Source of the DNA: Bacteroides sp.
Lineage (GTDB): Bacteria > Bacteroidota > Bacteroidia > Bacteroidales > Bacteroidaceae
Reading direction: 5' to 3'
Assembly: GCA_030151635.1 (NCBI GenBank)
Contig: JASLDF010000043.1
Location: forward strand, 1 to 7,200
DNA: 7,200 nucleotides
Shown here: in pieces, positions 1 to 7,016 of the stretch
Layout: every line of letters begins with the position of its first letter
How positions within the stretch are numbered: the first letter of the stretch is position 1
Program-made: the position numbers and the translations under genes
Notes under the pieces: generated by a model
Databases searched by the model: none
Told to the model about the DNA's origin: nothing
The model's input: the letters and a program-made list of their open reading frames with translations, nothing else

Positions 1-525
1 CAACCTATGCCTACTGGTGTAGGCCGAGTAATTCGTAATGCAGGTAAATCCGTAAGTAAAGGTGTGGAGTTAGGAATGCTTGCCCAATTTACAGAAAACT
101 TTGTTCTGAGGGCAAACTATGGCTACACCAAAGCCATTTATAAAAGATATAATTACATCAATCCGAAAGATCAACAAGTTGTTGACTTCAAGGAGATGAA
201 GATTCCAAACCTACCCAACCAAACCGTATCTGCTGATGCGTCTTACACCTTTAGACCACTTCGATATGTAGACAGCATTGAACTAGGAGTTACCTACTTA
301 GGGACAGGGAAGATATATTGGACAGATAACAATGCATTTCATCAAGGGTATTACAACCTGTTAAACGGACGAATTGCAATTCAGAAAAATCAAATAGGCA
401 TTTCAATTTGGGCAAAAAACATAACTAATACGAGCTATGCTTCCTATTGCTTTATGACAAATGCACTTCATGGCCAACAAGGTCGCCCTTTCACAATAGG
501 AGGAACATTCACCTATTCTTTTTAA
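1..525 (+). CDS. TonB-dependent outer-membrane receptor, C-terminal part (5' end outside window)
   Basis: This is the C-terminal end of a TonB-dependent receptor, an outer-membrane beta-barrel that takes up large ligands such as siderophores, haem or cobalamin using TonB/ExbBD energy. The frame is open from base 1, so the ATG at base 7 is an internal methionine and not the start. About 174 residues are visible. They show alternating hydrophobic/polar beta-strand stretches rich in aromatic residues, the common family segment 'SKGVELG' near the start, a 'LRANYGYT' strand, and a last strand ending in Thr-Tyr-Ser-Phe. A terminal Phe is the usual recognition signal of the BAM assembly machinery. 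The plug domain and TonB box would lie upstream and cannot be seen. The gene is followed after 21 bp by an MFS transporter and then by two late haem-biosynthesis genes, which suggests a tetrapyrrole or iron-related ligand. That ligand is inferred from context only; the barrel sequence does not reveal it. Confidence 0.88.
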   Translation, partial: QPMPTGVGRVIRNAGKSVSKGVELGMLAQFTENFVLRANYGYTKAIYKRYNYINPKDQQVVDFKEMKIPNLPNQTVSADASYTFRPLRYVDSIELGVTYLGTGKIYWTDNNAFHQGYYNLLNGRIAIQKNQIGISIWAKNITNTSYASYCFMTNALHGQQGRPFTIGGTFTYSF

Positions 526-546
526 TCCAAACAATCGCATAAACAA

Positions 547-1779
547 ATGTCAAAACCAATAGAACAACAGCTAATTGAACAAGCCAATATTGGAAAAGTG
601 AGTAAATTTAACCTACTCACTTTCTTCTTTCTCTATATAGCTCAATCCATACCAAAAAGTTTTTTCTCGACCATTATTCCAGTAATTATGCGTCAAGAGA
701 ACTTCGAACTTTCAACCATTGGCATCATGCAATTAATAAAGTTACCTTGGGTTTTAAAATTTTTATGGTCCCCCTATGTAGATCGGAAGTGCAATACATT
801 GTCCGACTACAAAGCGTGGATTTTAGGCTCCGAAATTGTATATGCGTGTTGCATATTTGCAGTTGCTTTCTTGGACTACACCGTAAATTTCAATACGGTC
901 ATAACATTGGTCGTTATCTCTTTTGCAGCCTCGGCTACACAAGATATTGCAACAGATGCATTGGCAGTTTTATCTTTTAAAGATCGAGACAAAAGCTTAG
1001 TCAACAGTATGCAGTCAATGGGTAGCTTTGGTGGAGTAATGATTGGATCCGGGTTACTTCTACTGCTTTTTCAAAAGATGGGCTGGAGTAGCTTACTCCC
1101 CTATTTGGCAGTTTTTGTCCTACTGGCCCTCATCCCCCTATTTTGCAATAAAGGATTAACCATCAGAAACAGAAAGATAAAACAACAAGCCTCAACAAAA
1201 GATATTCTCTATTTCTTTACCCAGAAAAGACCCATCGGGAGGCAAATTGGATTCTTGTTTCTTTATTATGCAGGAATAATCGGAACTTTAGCCATGCTCA
1301 AGCCCTACTTAGTCGATTTGAAATATAACATGGCTCAAATTGGTTTTATGTTTGGAATTGTAGGAACTGCAATAGGGTTTATAGCTTCATTTGCAGGTGG
1401 ATTTATAGTGCGTAGATTAGGACATTACAAATCTCGAATTTTATTTGCCGTGATGATTTTAATCGCCACAATCTATTTTTCTATCGCCATAAGCGTTGAG
1501 TTTTCTCCCATTTTACTATATATCGGCATTATCTTACTATGGACTAGTTATGGTATGGCGACTATTATCGTTTATACCACGGCAATGACCTATGTTCGCC
1601 CTGGTAAAGAAGGTACCGATTTTACAATTCAAACCGTCATCACACACCTCAGCTCTATGTTAGTTGCTGTATTGAGTGGTTTCATTGCCGAAAGCTATGG
1701 CTACCAAGTATTATCACATTTTGGAATACTACTAGCTACATTTTCACTTATATATATACTAATCGCATTTAAAAAATAA
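547..1779 (+). CDS. MFS transporter, AmpG / RhtX-FptX-like, probable inner-membrane importer
   Basis: This 410-residue inner-membrane protein has about 12 hydrophobic segments (roughly 22-47, 55-75, 91-112, 117-140, 158-176, 183-199, 234-252, 263-285, 297-313, 320-347, 366-384 and 388-408) with a charged central loop at about 202-232, the usual MFS 6+6 layout. 'KLPWVLKFLWSPYVDR' (65-80), between TM2 and TM3, and 'ATQDIATDALAV' (130-141) are the signatures of the AmpG-like branch. That branch contains the muropeptide permease AmpG and the single-protein siderophore importers RhtX and FptX. The ATG at 547 leaves a short cytoplasmic N-terminus before TM1, and no in-frame upstream start is more likely. 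The gene begins 21 bp after a TonB-dependent receptor and ends 2 bp before hemN. This favours import of the receptor's ligand over peptidoglycan recycling. A porphyrin, haem or ferri-siderophore substrate is an inference. An automatic 'AmpG' label would be misleading here. Confidence 0.85.
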   Translation: MSKPIEQQLIEQANIGKVSKFNLLTFFFLYIAQSIPKSFFSTIIPVIMRQENFELSTIGIMQLIKLPWVLKFLWSPYVDRKCNTLSDYKAWILGSEIVYACCIFAVAFLDYTVNFNTVITLVVISFAASATQDIATDALAVLSFKDRDKSLVNSMQSMGSFGGVMIGSGLLLLLFQKMGWSSLLPYLAVFVLLALIPLFCNKGLTIRNRKIKQQASTKDILYFFTQKRPIGRQIGFLFLYYAGIIGTLAMLKPYLVDLKYNMAQIGFMFGIVGTAIGFIASFAGGFIVRRLGHYKSRILFAVMILIATIYFSIAISVEFSPILLYIGIILLWTSYGMATIIVYTTAMTYVRPGKEGTDFTIQTVITHLSSMLVAVLSGFIAESYGYQVLSHFGILLATFSLIYILIAFKK

Positions 1780-1781
1780 AT

Positions 1782-3152
1782 ATGATAACACCTGAAATCA
1801 TTGAGAAATACAATGTCCCCGTACCTCGATACACCAGTTACCCTCCAGCAAATTTCTTTCATGAGAATTTTACTGCAGGAAACTATCTTGAGGCAATTAA
1901 CGCATCAAATCAATCTAATCCATCACATATATCATTTTATCTACACATTCCTTTTTGTAGACACATGTGTCATTACTGTGGATGTAACTCTTTTCCGATG
2001 ATGAAGCAAGAAAATATAGATCGCTACGTTCGAGCTATATTTAAGGAGATTGATCTAATCAAACCATTATTAAACAAGAATCGTAAAATTGCACAAATTC
2101 ATTACGGAGGAGGAACACCTACCGTTTTACCCGTTGATGTTTTAAAAGCAATCAATGAAAAGCTTTTAGAAGGGTTTGACACGATTGATAGACCTGAAAT
2201 TGCCATAGAGTGCCATCCGGGATATTTAGACGAAAAATATTGGCTGGGATTGACAGAAGCTCACTTCAACCGATTTAGTTTGGGAGTCCAAGACTTCAAT
2301 TCCGATGTTTTAAAGGCTGTAAATCGCAAACCCTCTCTAATCCCAATTGAAGATGTATATCAAATTTTAAGGAACAATGGAGCTCGTATAAATATGGATT
2401 TCATCTACGGTTTGCCCTTACAAACTGTTGATGGATTTGCTCAAACAATAGAAAAAGCAATTCAATTGCAACCCGATAGACTAGTAACTTTTTCGTATGC
2501 ACATGTACCTTGGGTAAGCAAACGCCAAATGATATTAGAAAAGATTGGGCTACCCGATAGCCAAACAAAAAAAGCTCTCTTTGAAACTGCTTGTCAACTT
2601 TTAAAAGAGGCAAACTACCACACCATTGGTATGGACCACTTTGTAAAAGCCGATGATGAATTGTTTATTGCTTCACAAAACAAACAGTTACACCGTAACT
2701 TTCAAGGGTATTGTACCCGAAGAACAACGGGACAAGTCTATGCTTTTGGTGTAACCGGAATTGGACAATTAAGCACAGCTTATATCCAAAACACCAAAAC
2801 GATAGAAGAATACATGACACAAATTGAGTCTAATATTCTTCCAATATTTAAAGGATATCAATTGAATGCACAAGAGCAAATTGCACGATTTGTAATTGAA
2901 TCATTAATGTGCAATTATGCCGTAAACTGGGAAGAGGCATCTGCACATCTCAATACGACTAAGGTCGATATTTTAAAGGCACTTCAATACGACGAAATCA
3001 AATTGAAAGAGTTCCAAGAAGATGGACTAATTACGCTTACAAATACTGGAATCGAAATGACTGAAGAAGGAAAACTGTTTGTGCGCAATGTGGCAGCCTC
3101 ATTGGATCCTTTAATGATCAATACAACCAAACAATTTTCAAAACCTGTATAA
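1782..3152 (+). CDS. hemN: Oxygen-independent coproporphyrinogen III dehydrogenase HemN (radical SAM)
   Basis: HemN oxidatively decarboxylates two propionate side chains of coproporphyrinogen III to vinyl groups, giving protoporphyrinogen IX. It is a cytoplasmic radical-SAM enzyme that works without O2. The 456 residues match the length of E. coli HemN (457). The CxxxCxxC [4Fe-4S] motif is Cys59, Cys63 and Cys66, followed by Cys68, the extra cysteine typical of true HemN. Tyr53 sits at the position of E. coli Tyr56. The SAM-binding 'GGGTPT' lies at 109-114, Glu143 in 'IEC' fits the SAM-contacting Glu, and 'FSLGVQDFN' is at 165-173. 'IGMDHF' (282-287) and 'HRNFQGY' (304-310, with Phe307/Gln308) are diagnostic of HemN. 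The complete C-terminal HemN domain separates it from HemW, a shorter haem chaperone often mislabelled as HemN. The ATG at 1782 lies 2 bp after the MFS stop, and the stop is 2 bp before hemG, so translational coupling is likely. Confidence 0.95.
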   Translation: MITPEIIEKYNVPVPRYTSYPPANFFHENFTAGNYLEAINASNQSNPSHISFYLHIPFCRHMCHYCGCNSFPMMKQENIDRYVRAIFKEIDLIKPLLNKNRKIAQIHYGGGTPTVLPVDVLKAINEKLLEGFDTIDRPEIAIECHPGYLDEKYWLGLTEAHFNRFSLGVQDFNSDVLKAVNRKPSLIPIEDVYQILRNNGARINMDFIYGLPLQTVDGFAQTIEKAIQLQPDRLVTFSYAHVPWVSKRQMILEKIGLPDSQTKKALFETACQLLKEANYHTIGMDHFVKADDELFIASQNKQLHRNFQGYCTRRTTGQVYAFGVTGIGQLSTAYIQNTKTIEEYMTQIESNILPIFKGYQLNAQEQIARFVIESLMCNYAVNWEEASAHLNTTKVDILKALQYDEIKLKEFQEDGLITLTNTGIEMTEEGKLFVRNVAASLDPLMINTTKQFSKPV

Positions 3153-3154
3153 TT

Positions 3155-4537
3155 ATGGCAGAAAAAGCTTATGATGCCCTTGTTATTGGTGCTGGGATAA
3201 CAGGATTAACTACCGCATTTTATCTACAAAAGAAAGGTATAAAGGTTGCCATATTGGAACAAAGCAACAGATGTGGTGGGCAAATAGAAACGATTCAAAA
3301 AAATGGCTTTTTATTTGAAAAAGGTCCTAATACAGGAGTCATATCCTATCCGGAAGTGGCTGAGCTATTCAAAGACCTTGCTCCATTTTGTGAATTAGAA
3401 ACTGCGAAAGAAGAAGCTAAAAAACGACTCATTTGGAAAGATGATAAGTTTCATGTCATTCCATCAAGCCTTTTTGGAGGAATTAAAACGCCCCTATTTA
3501 CTTTAGCAGACAAGTTTAGATTACTCGGAGAACCATTCCGAAAAAAAGGGTCAAATCCAAATGAATCTGTAGCTTCCTTAACTCGAAGAAGAATGGGTAA
3601 AAGCTTTTTAAATTATGCTGTAGACCCTTTTCTATCAGGCGTATATGCTGGTGATCCAGAAACCCTTATTACTAGATATGCTCTTCCTAAACTCTACAAC
3701 TTAGAACAAGAATATGGTAGTTTTATTAAAGGAGCAATTAAAAAGGCTAAGATACCCAAAAGTGAACGAGACAAACTGGCTACAAAGCAAGTCTTTTCTG
3801 CTAAGGGGGGATTGGAAAATCTGGTTCATGCCTTAACCAAAAAGATTGGATTTGAAAACATCTATACTGCGTCAAAAGAGATTCGAGTGATTCCATCTAA
3901 GGATGGATGGATAACTGAGTTTAAAACTGAAGATCAAACCCGTATTTTTGAGAGTAAACAAGTAATATCGGCAGCAGGAAGCTATGCTTTACCGAAACTA
4001 TTCCCCTTCATTGACAACCAAGCGATGCGTAGATTAACGAATTTAACCTATGCTCCTGTGGTGCAAGTTAGTGTAGGCGTAAAAAATACCGATGGTTTAA
4101 TATTTAATGCTTTCGGTGGGCTTGTGCCTTCAAAAGAAGACAGAGAGGTTTTGGGGATTCTTTTCCCTTCGGCATGTTTCGAAAACCGTGCTCCAAAAGA
4201 TGGTGCTCTATTCTCTTTCTTTATCGGAGGAGTAAAACATCGTGAGTTAACCGAACTTTCAGATGCCGATTTAAAAGCATTAGTCATACGAAACTTTCAC
4301 AGTATGCTACATTTCCCGAAGGAAAAACAACCCGATTTGATTCACATCTTTCGACATTTAAAAGCAATTCCACAATATGAGATAAATAGTGGAGAGCGTT
4401 TTGATACAATTAACAGTGTCGAAAAGGAACATAAAGGCTTATTTATTGTAGGAAATTTAAACGGAGGTATTGGCATGGCCGATCGAATTAGGCAAGGTGT
4501 TGAAACAGCCAAGCGAGTTAATAAAGAAGAAGAATAA
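3155..4537 (+). CDS. hemG: FAD-dependent protoporphyrinogen oxidase (HemY/PPOX type, named hemG in Bacteroidota)
   Basis: The enzyme removes six electrons from protoporphyrinogen IX to give protoporphyrin IX, the substrate of ferrochelatase. The 460-residue protein starts with a Rossmann FAD-binding fold: 'VIGAGITG' (10-17, GxGxxG at 12/14/17) with the acidic Glu35 ending beta-2. 'GG' at 41-42 and 'FEKGPNTG' (54-61) are typical of the PPO / amine-oxidase superfamily. 'VDPFLSGVYAGDPETL' (156-171) is a strong PPOX signature. The C-terminal FAD motif runs 'GLFIVGN' (428-434) and 'GGIGMADRIRQG' (437-448). Length agrees with the family. It is unrelated to the flavodoxin-like E. coli HemG despite the symbol. 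In Gram-positives the same family acts on coproporphyrinogen (CgoX); adjacency to hemN argues for the protoporphyrin route here. The ATG lies 2 bp behind the hemN stop. The TAA stop falls inside the terminator palindrome, so this is the last gene of the operon. Confidence 0.93.
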   Translation: MAEKAYDALVIGAGITGLTTAFYLQKKGIKVAILEQSNRCGGQIETIQKNGFLFEKGPNTGVISYPEVAELFKDLAPFCELETAKEEAKKRLIWKDDKFHVIPSSLFGGIKTPLFTLADKFRLLGEPFRKKGSNPNESVASLTRRRMGKSFLNYAVDPFLSGVYAGDPETLITRYALPKLYNLEQEYGSFIKGAIKKAKIPKSERDKLATKQVFSAKGGLENLVHALTKKIGFENIYTASKEIRVIPSKDGWITEFKTEDQTRIFESKQVISAAGSYALPKLFPFIDNQAMRRLTNLTYAPVVQVSVGVKNTDGLIFNAFGGLVPSKEDREVLGILFPSACFENRAPKDGALFSFFIGGVKHRELTELSDADLKALVIRNFHSMLHFPKEKQPDLIHIFRHLKAIPQYEINSGERFDTINSVEKEHKGLFIVGNLNGGIGMADRIRQGVETAKRVNKEEE

Positions 4538-4579
4538 AACAACTAAGGCAAGCTCTAGAGCTTGCCTTAGTTGTTTTAT
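4534..4579. terminator. Perfect 46-nt palindrome, probable bidirectional terminator
   Basis: The 46 bases are exactly self-complementary around a central CTAG, so either strand can fold into a stem of about 21 bp with a 4-nt loop and a GC-richer core (AAGGCAAGCT / AGCTTGCCTT). U-rich stretches follow on both strands: TTGTTTTATCTTT on the + strand and TTGTTTTATTCTTCTTC on the - strand. It lies between the convergent hemG (whose stop codon TAA at 4535-4537 is inside the left arm) and the HAD gene, which ends at 4591. Use in both directions as an intrinsic terminator is the natural reading. Confidence 0.88.
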
Positions 4580-4590
4580 CTTTAATTCAA

Positions 4591-5229
4591 TTATTTCTTA
4601 GAGAATAATGCATTCAATTTTGCATAAGTCATTCCCTTAAAATCGTCTATGACTACATCTGTAATGTGTTCAATCTGATTTCTTCCGTTTGTAGTAGCTA
4701 AACCAACCACAAATGCACCTGCCGCTTTGCCAGCCTCAATACCATACGTTGAATCTTCAAATACCACACAATCATTAGCCTTTACCCCTAATTTATTCAT
4801 CGCCAATAAATAGCATTCTGGATTTGGCTTAGATTCCTTAAACTGATTGGCAGTAACGATATAATCAACAAGATTAGGCAATTCTGGATGTTGTTTAAAA
4901 ACAAGATTCATTTTACGATCATCCGAACTAGTTACAATAGCCGTAGGTACATTTTTATCTTTTAACTCTTTAATAAACGATAAAGCACCTGTAATGTAAC
5001 TATACTCCATTTCAAGCTCCATACGATTGATTTTATCAGTCATTTCATCACGTAAAGATTCATATTCTCCAATAAAGTATTTACCGTATATAAGGTTCAT
5101 ACTTTGCCCCTTTACAGTCATACCAAAATTGGATCTACTTAAATAGGTTTCACCAATTTTATCCCAAAAATTAGTATAGTGAGTTTCCGTATCCATGATA
5201 ACTCCATCAAAATCAAATAATACTATCAT
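4591..5229 (-). CDS. HAD-superfamily (subfamily IA) hydrolase, beta-phosphoglucomutase-like
   Basis: This 212-residue cytoplasmic phosphatase or phosphomutase belongs to the HAD family. Motif I is 'DFDGVIMD' (6-13), with nucleophile Asp6 and general acid/base Asp8. The C1-type helical cap covers about 15-85. Motif II is 'IVTSS' (98-102, Thr100). Motif III is Lys134 in 'KESKPNPE'. Motif IV is 'VVFEDSTYGIEA' (155-166) with Glu158/Asp159, the metal-binding acids; this 'EDS..GI.A' form is typical of beta-phosphoglucomutase and sugar-phosphate phosphatases. All catalytic residues are present and the length is normal. The real substrate cannot be read from sequence; hexose phosphates, phosphoglycolate or nucleotides are possible. 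The ATG at 5229 places motif I at the very N-terminus, as is usual. The gene is convergent with hemG and divergent from the antiporter gene, so it appears monocistronic and shows no visible link to the haem genes. Confidence 0.9.
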   Translation of the reverse strand: MIVLFDFDGVIMDTETHYTNFWDKIGETYLSRSNFGMTVKGQSMNLIYGKYFIGEYESLRDEMTDKINRMELEMEYSYITGALSFIKELKDKNVPTAIVTSSDDRKMNLVFKQHPELPNLVDYIVTANQFKESKPNPECYLLAMNKLGVKANDCVVFEDSTYGIEAGKAAGAFVVGLATTNGRNQIEHITDVVIDDFKGMTYAKLNALFSKK

Positions 5230-5231
5230 AT

Positions 5232-5276
5232 GTAATCTTTTATAATAAAACAGCTAAATATTACAACAAAGATTAC
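5232..5276 (-). repeat. 9-bp perfect inverted repeat in the HAD leader
   Basis: GTAATCTTT (5232-5240) and AAAGATTAC (5268-5276) are exact reverse complements separated by 27 bp. On the - strand the inner arm ends 2 nt before the HAD ATG, so a transcript starting upstream could fold and bury the ribosome-binding region. It could also be an operator half-site pair. A 9-bp repeat is not very unlikely by chance in AT-rich DNA. Confidence 0.35.
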
Positions 5277-5294
5277 GATAAATTGGTTAATGAA

Positions 5295-5329
5295 CAAATA
5301 TATAAGCTACACTAGAATAAGAAAACCAA
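5295..5329 (-). promoter_or_regulatory. Candidate Bacteroidota-type promoter for the HAD gene
   Basis: Read on the - strand, 5302-5295 is TATATTTG, an exact match to the Bacteroidota -7 consensus TAnnTTTG. A TTGG at 5329-5326 lies 23 bp upstream and could serve as the -33 element, though the spacing is at the long end. It would give a leader of roughly 60 nt before the ATG at 5229. An alternative pairs TTTG at 5298-5295 with the off-consensus TAATCTTTG at 5275-5267. AT-rich intergenic DNA yields such matches by chance, so this is moderate evidence. I found no convincing + strand promoter for the divergent antiporter gene. Confidence 0.4.
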
Positions 5330-5408
5330 TAGTTTTAATTATTTTAGTCGTGTTTTATGGCTTAACCCAAAACACAATTATTAACATAAACAAAATTGCA
5401 TAGATATT

Positions 5409-6932
5409 ATGACAGAGGCTTTTACAGGTGAAAACGTTTTATTAATTGGTTCTATTCTACTATTCATCAGTATCGTAGTGAGTAAAACTGGCTACAGATT
5501 TGGTGTTCCTACACTATTACTTTTCTTAATTGTCGGAATGGTTTTCGGCAGCGATGGTGTTGGTTTGCAATTCAACGATGCTGGTACTGCCCAATTTATA
5601 GGTATGGTTGCATTAACCATTATTCTATTTTCGGGGGGGATGGATACCAAGTTCAAAGAGGTTAAACCAATTATAGCCCCTGGTATAGTCCTCTCTACAT
5701 TTGGAGTATTCTTTACATGTATTCTAACCGGACTCTTCATATTCTATCTACTTGATTTAACCAACTGGACCGACATTAAGTTGCCTTTAATGACTTCACT
5801 ACTATTGGCAGCCACCATGTCCTCAACAGACTCAGCGTCGGTATTTGCCATTCTACGTTCACAAAACATCAACCTAAAAGAGAATTTACGTCCGATGTTG
5901 GAGCTAGAAAGTGGTAGTAATGACCCAATGGCCTATATGCTTACCATCGTGTTGATTCAAATGATTACTACATCGGGAATGGGTGCTGGTGAAGTAGCCT
6001 TATCGTTTTTCACACAATTTGTTGTAGGTGGATTGGGTGGTTACATTATGGGTAAAGCTACAGTTTGGGTAATTAATAAAATTAATATTGCAAATGCTTC
6101 TTTATATCCTATTCTTGTAGTTGCAATTGCTTTCTTTACTTTTTCAATTACTACAGCATTCAATGGTAATGGATACCTAGCTGTCTATATTACAGGTATG
6201 CTTATTGGTAACGCCCGATTGCTATATAAAAAGGAAATTGCATCCTTTATGGATGGTTTTAGCTGGCTGTTCCAGATTATTATGTTCTTATCATTAGGAC
6301 TGCTTGTAAACCCTACAGAGTTGCTTACAGTAGCACCAATAGCTATCCTAATCGGTATCTTTATGATTGTAATTGGACGACCTCTTAGCGTTATACTTTG
6401 TTTACTACCATTCCGCAAAATCTCTAGAAATGCAAAACACTTTATTTCGTGGGTAGGCTTACGTGGTGCTGTACCAATTATTTTTGCAACATACCCAGTA
6501 ATGCACAAAGTTGAAGGAGCTCACATTATTTTTAATATTGTTTTCTTTATTACGATTCTATCACTAATTATTCAAGGAACTTCAATATCATTCGTTGCGA
6601 AGATACTCCACCTATCATCCCCTGCTGAAGAAAAAGCCAATTCATTTGGAATCGAAATACCAGAAGAGTTAAATGCACATCTTTTCGACATAACAGTAAA
6701 CGAAACCATGCTTAAAATGGGAAATACACTTAAAGAAATGAGTGTACCCCATGGAACACTAGTGATGATTGTGAAACGTGGTGATAATTTTTTAATTCCA
6801 AATGGATCACTAATACTTCACGAACACGATGTTTTGTTACTAATTACAGAGCAAGATAAAATTTCTTCAGAATCAGCATCTGCAAAAGTGAAAGAAGAAA
6901 TGCTTAAAGAATCAATGGGCGAAGAAATCTAA
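5409..6932 (+). CDS. nhaP2: CPA1-type cation (K+/Na+)/proton antiporter with C-terminal RCK_C domain, NhaP2/CvrA-like
   Basis: This 507-residue inner-membrane antiporter exchanges cytoplasmic K+ and/or Na+ for protons, serving volume and pH/ion homeostasis. About 13 hydrophobic segments span residues 9-397. Family motifs include 'FSGGMDTKF' (74-82), 'SSTDSASV' (138-145) with the transport Asp141, and 'LESGSNDPMA' (166-175) with the Asn-Asp pair 171-172 in the core ion-binding helix. 'WVGLRGAVPI' (348-357), with its conserved Arg, is also present. After the membrane part, about 410-485 form a soluble TrkA-C/RCK_C domain ('GIEIPEEL', 'LVMIVKRG', 'FLIPNGSLILHEHDVLLL'), a ligand-sensing module that gates such transporters. 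A short charged tail ends the protein, making it shorter than E. coli CvrA (about 578 residues), which carries a further CorC_HlyC domain. The ATG at 5409 sits just before TM1. The gene is divergent from the HAD gene and appears to be a single-gene unit. K+ versus Na+ preference cannot be read from sequence. Confidence 0.9.
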   Translation: MTEAFTGENVLLIGSILLFISIVVSKTGYRFGVPTLLLFLIVGMVFGSDGVGLQFNDAGTAQFIGMVALTIILFSGGMDTKFKEVKPIIAPGIVLSTFGVFFTCILTGLFIFYLLDLTNWTDIKLPLMTSLLLAATMSSTDSASVFAILRSQNINLKENLRPMLELESGSNDPMAYMLTIVLIQMITTSGMGAGEVALSFFTQFVVGGLGGYIMGKATVWVINKINIANASLYPILVVAIAFFTFSITTAFNGNGYLAVYITGMLIGNARLLYKKEIASFMDGFSWLFQIIMFLSLGLLVNPTELLTVAPIAILIGIFMIVIGRPLSVILCLLPFRKISRNAKHFISWVGLRGAVPIIFATYPVMHKVEGAHIIFNIVFFITILSLIIQGTSISFVAKILHLSSPAEEKANSFGIEIPEELNAHLFDITVNETMLKMGNTLKEMSVPHGTLVMIVKRGDNFLIPNGSLILHEHDVLLLITEQDKISSESASAKVKEEMLKESMGEEI

Positions 6933-7016
6933 TAAATTATTTTTACAGATAACAATTTGATTATAAATAGTCTAAAATAAACTTCGAAAAGTTTAATAAA
7001 ATATTTCACTATTTTA

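Noticed and set aside
7..9. ATG near the left edge as a start codon of a 172-residue protein
   Set aside because: The frame is open from base 1 and the sequence is the interior of a TonB-dependent receptor barrel, so the real start lies upstream of the window.
1782..3152. HemW (haem chaperone) as an alternative identity of HemN
   Set aside because: The fourth cysteine after CxxxCxxC, the IGMDHF and HRNFQGY motifs, the full C-terminal domain and the 456-residue length all match true HemN.
4048..4542. Two - strand open frames of 79 and 66 codons inside hemG
   Set aside because: They lie fully or almost fully opposite a well-supported gene, have low-complexity translations with no recognisable family, and no promoter or start context. 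The same applies to the - strand frames inside hemN and the antiporter gene.
5238..5250. TTTTAT-A-ATAAAA symmetric sequence as an operator
   Set aside because: A pure A/T palindrome of 13 bp in an AT-rich spacer has little meaning without a second copy or conservation.
5330..5337. TAGTTTTA as a -7 element for the antiporter gene
   Set aside because: It misses the final G of TAnnTTTG, and no TTG lies at a suitable distance upstream; the nearest, at 5283-5285, is about 44 bp away.
6978..6995. Small hairpin TAAACTT-CGAA-AAGTTTA downstream of the antiporter, considered as its terminator
   Set aside because: The stem is only 7 bp, nearly all A-T, and no U-tract follows. It is plausible by chance in this AT-rich spacer.
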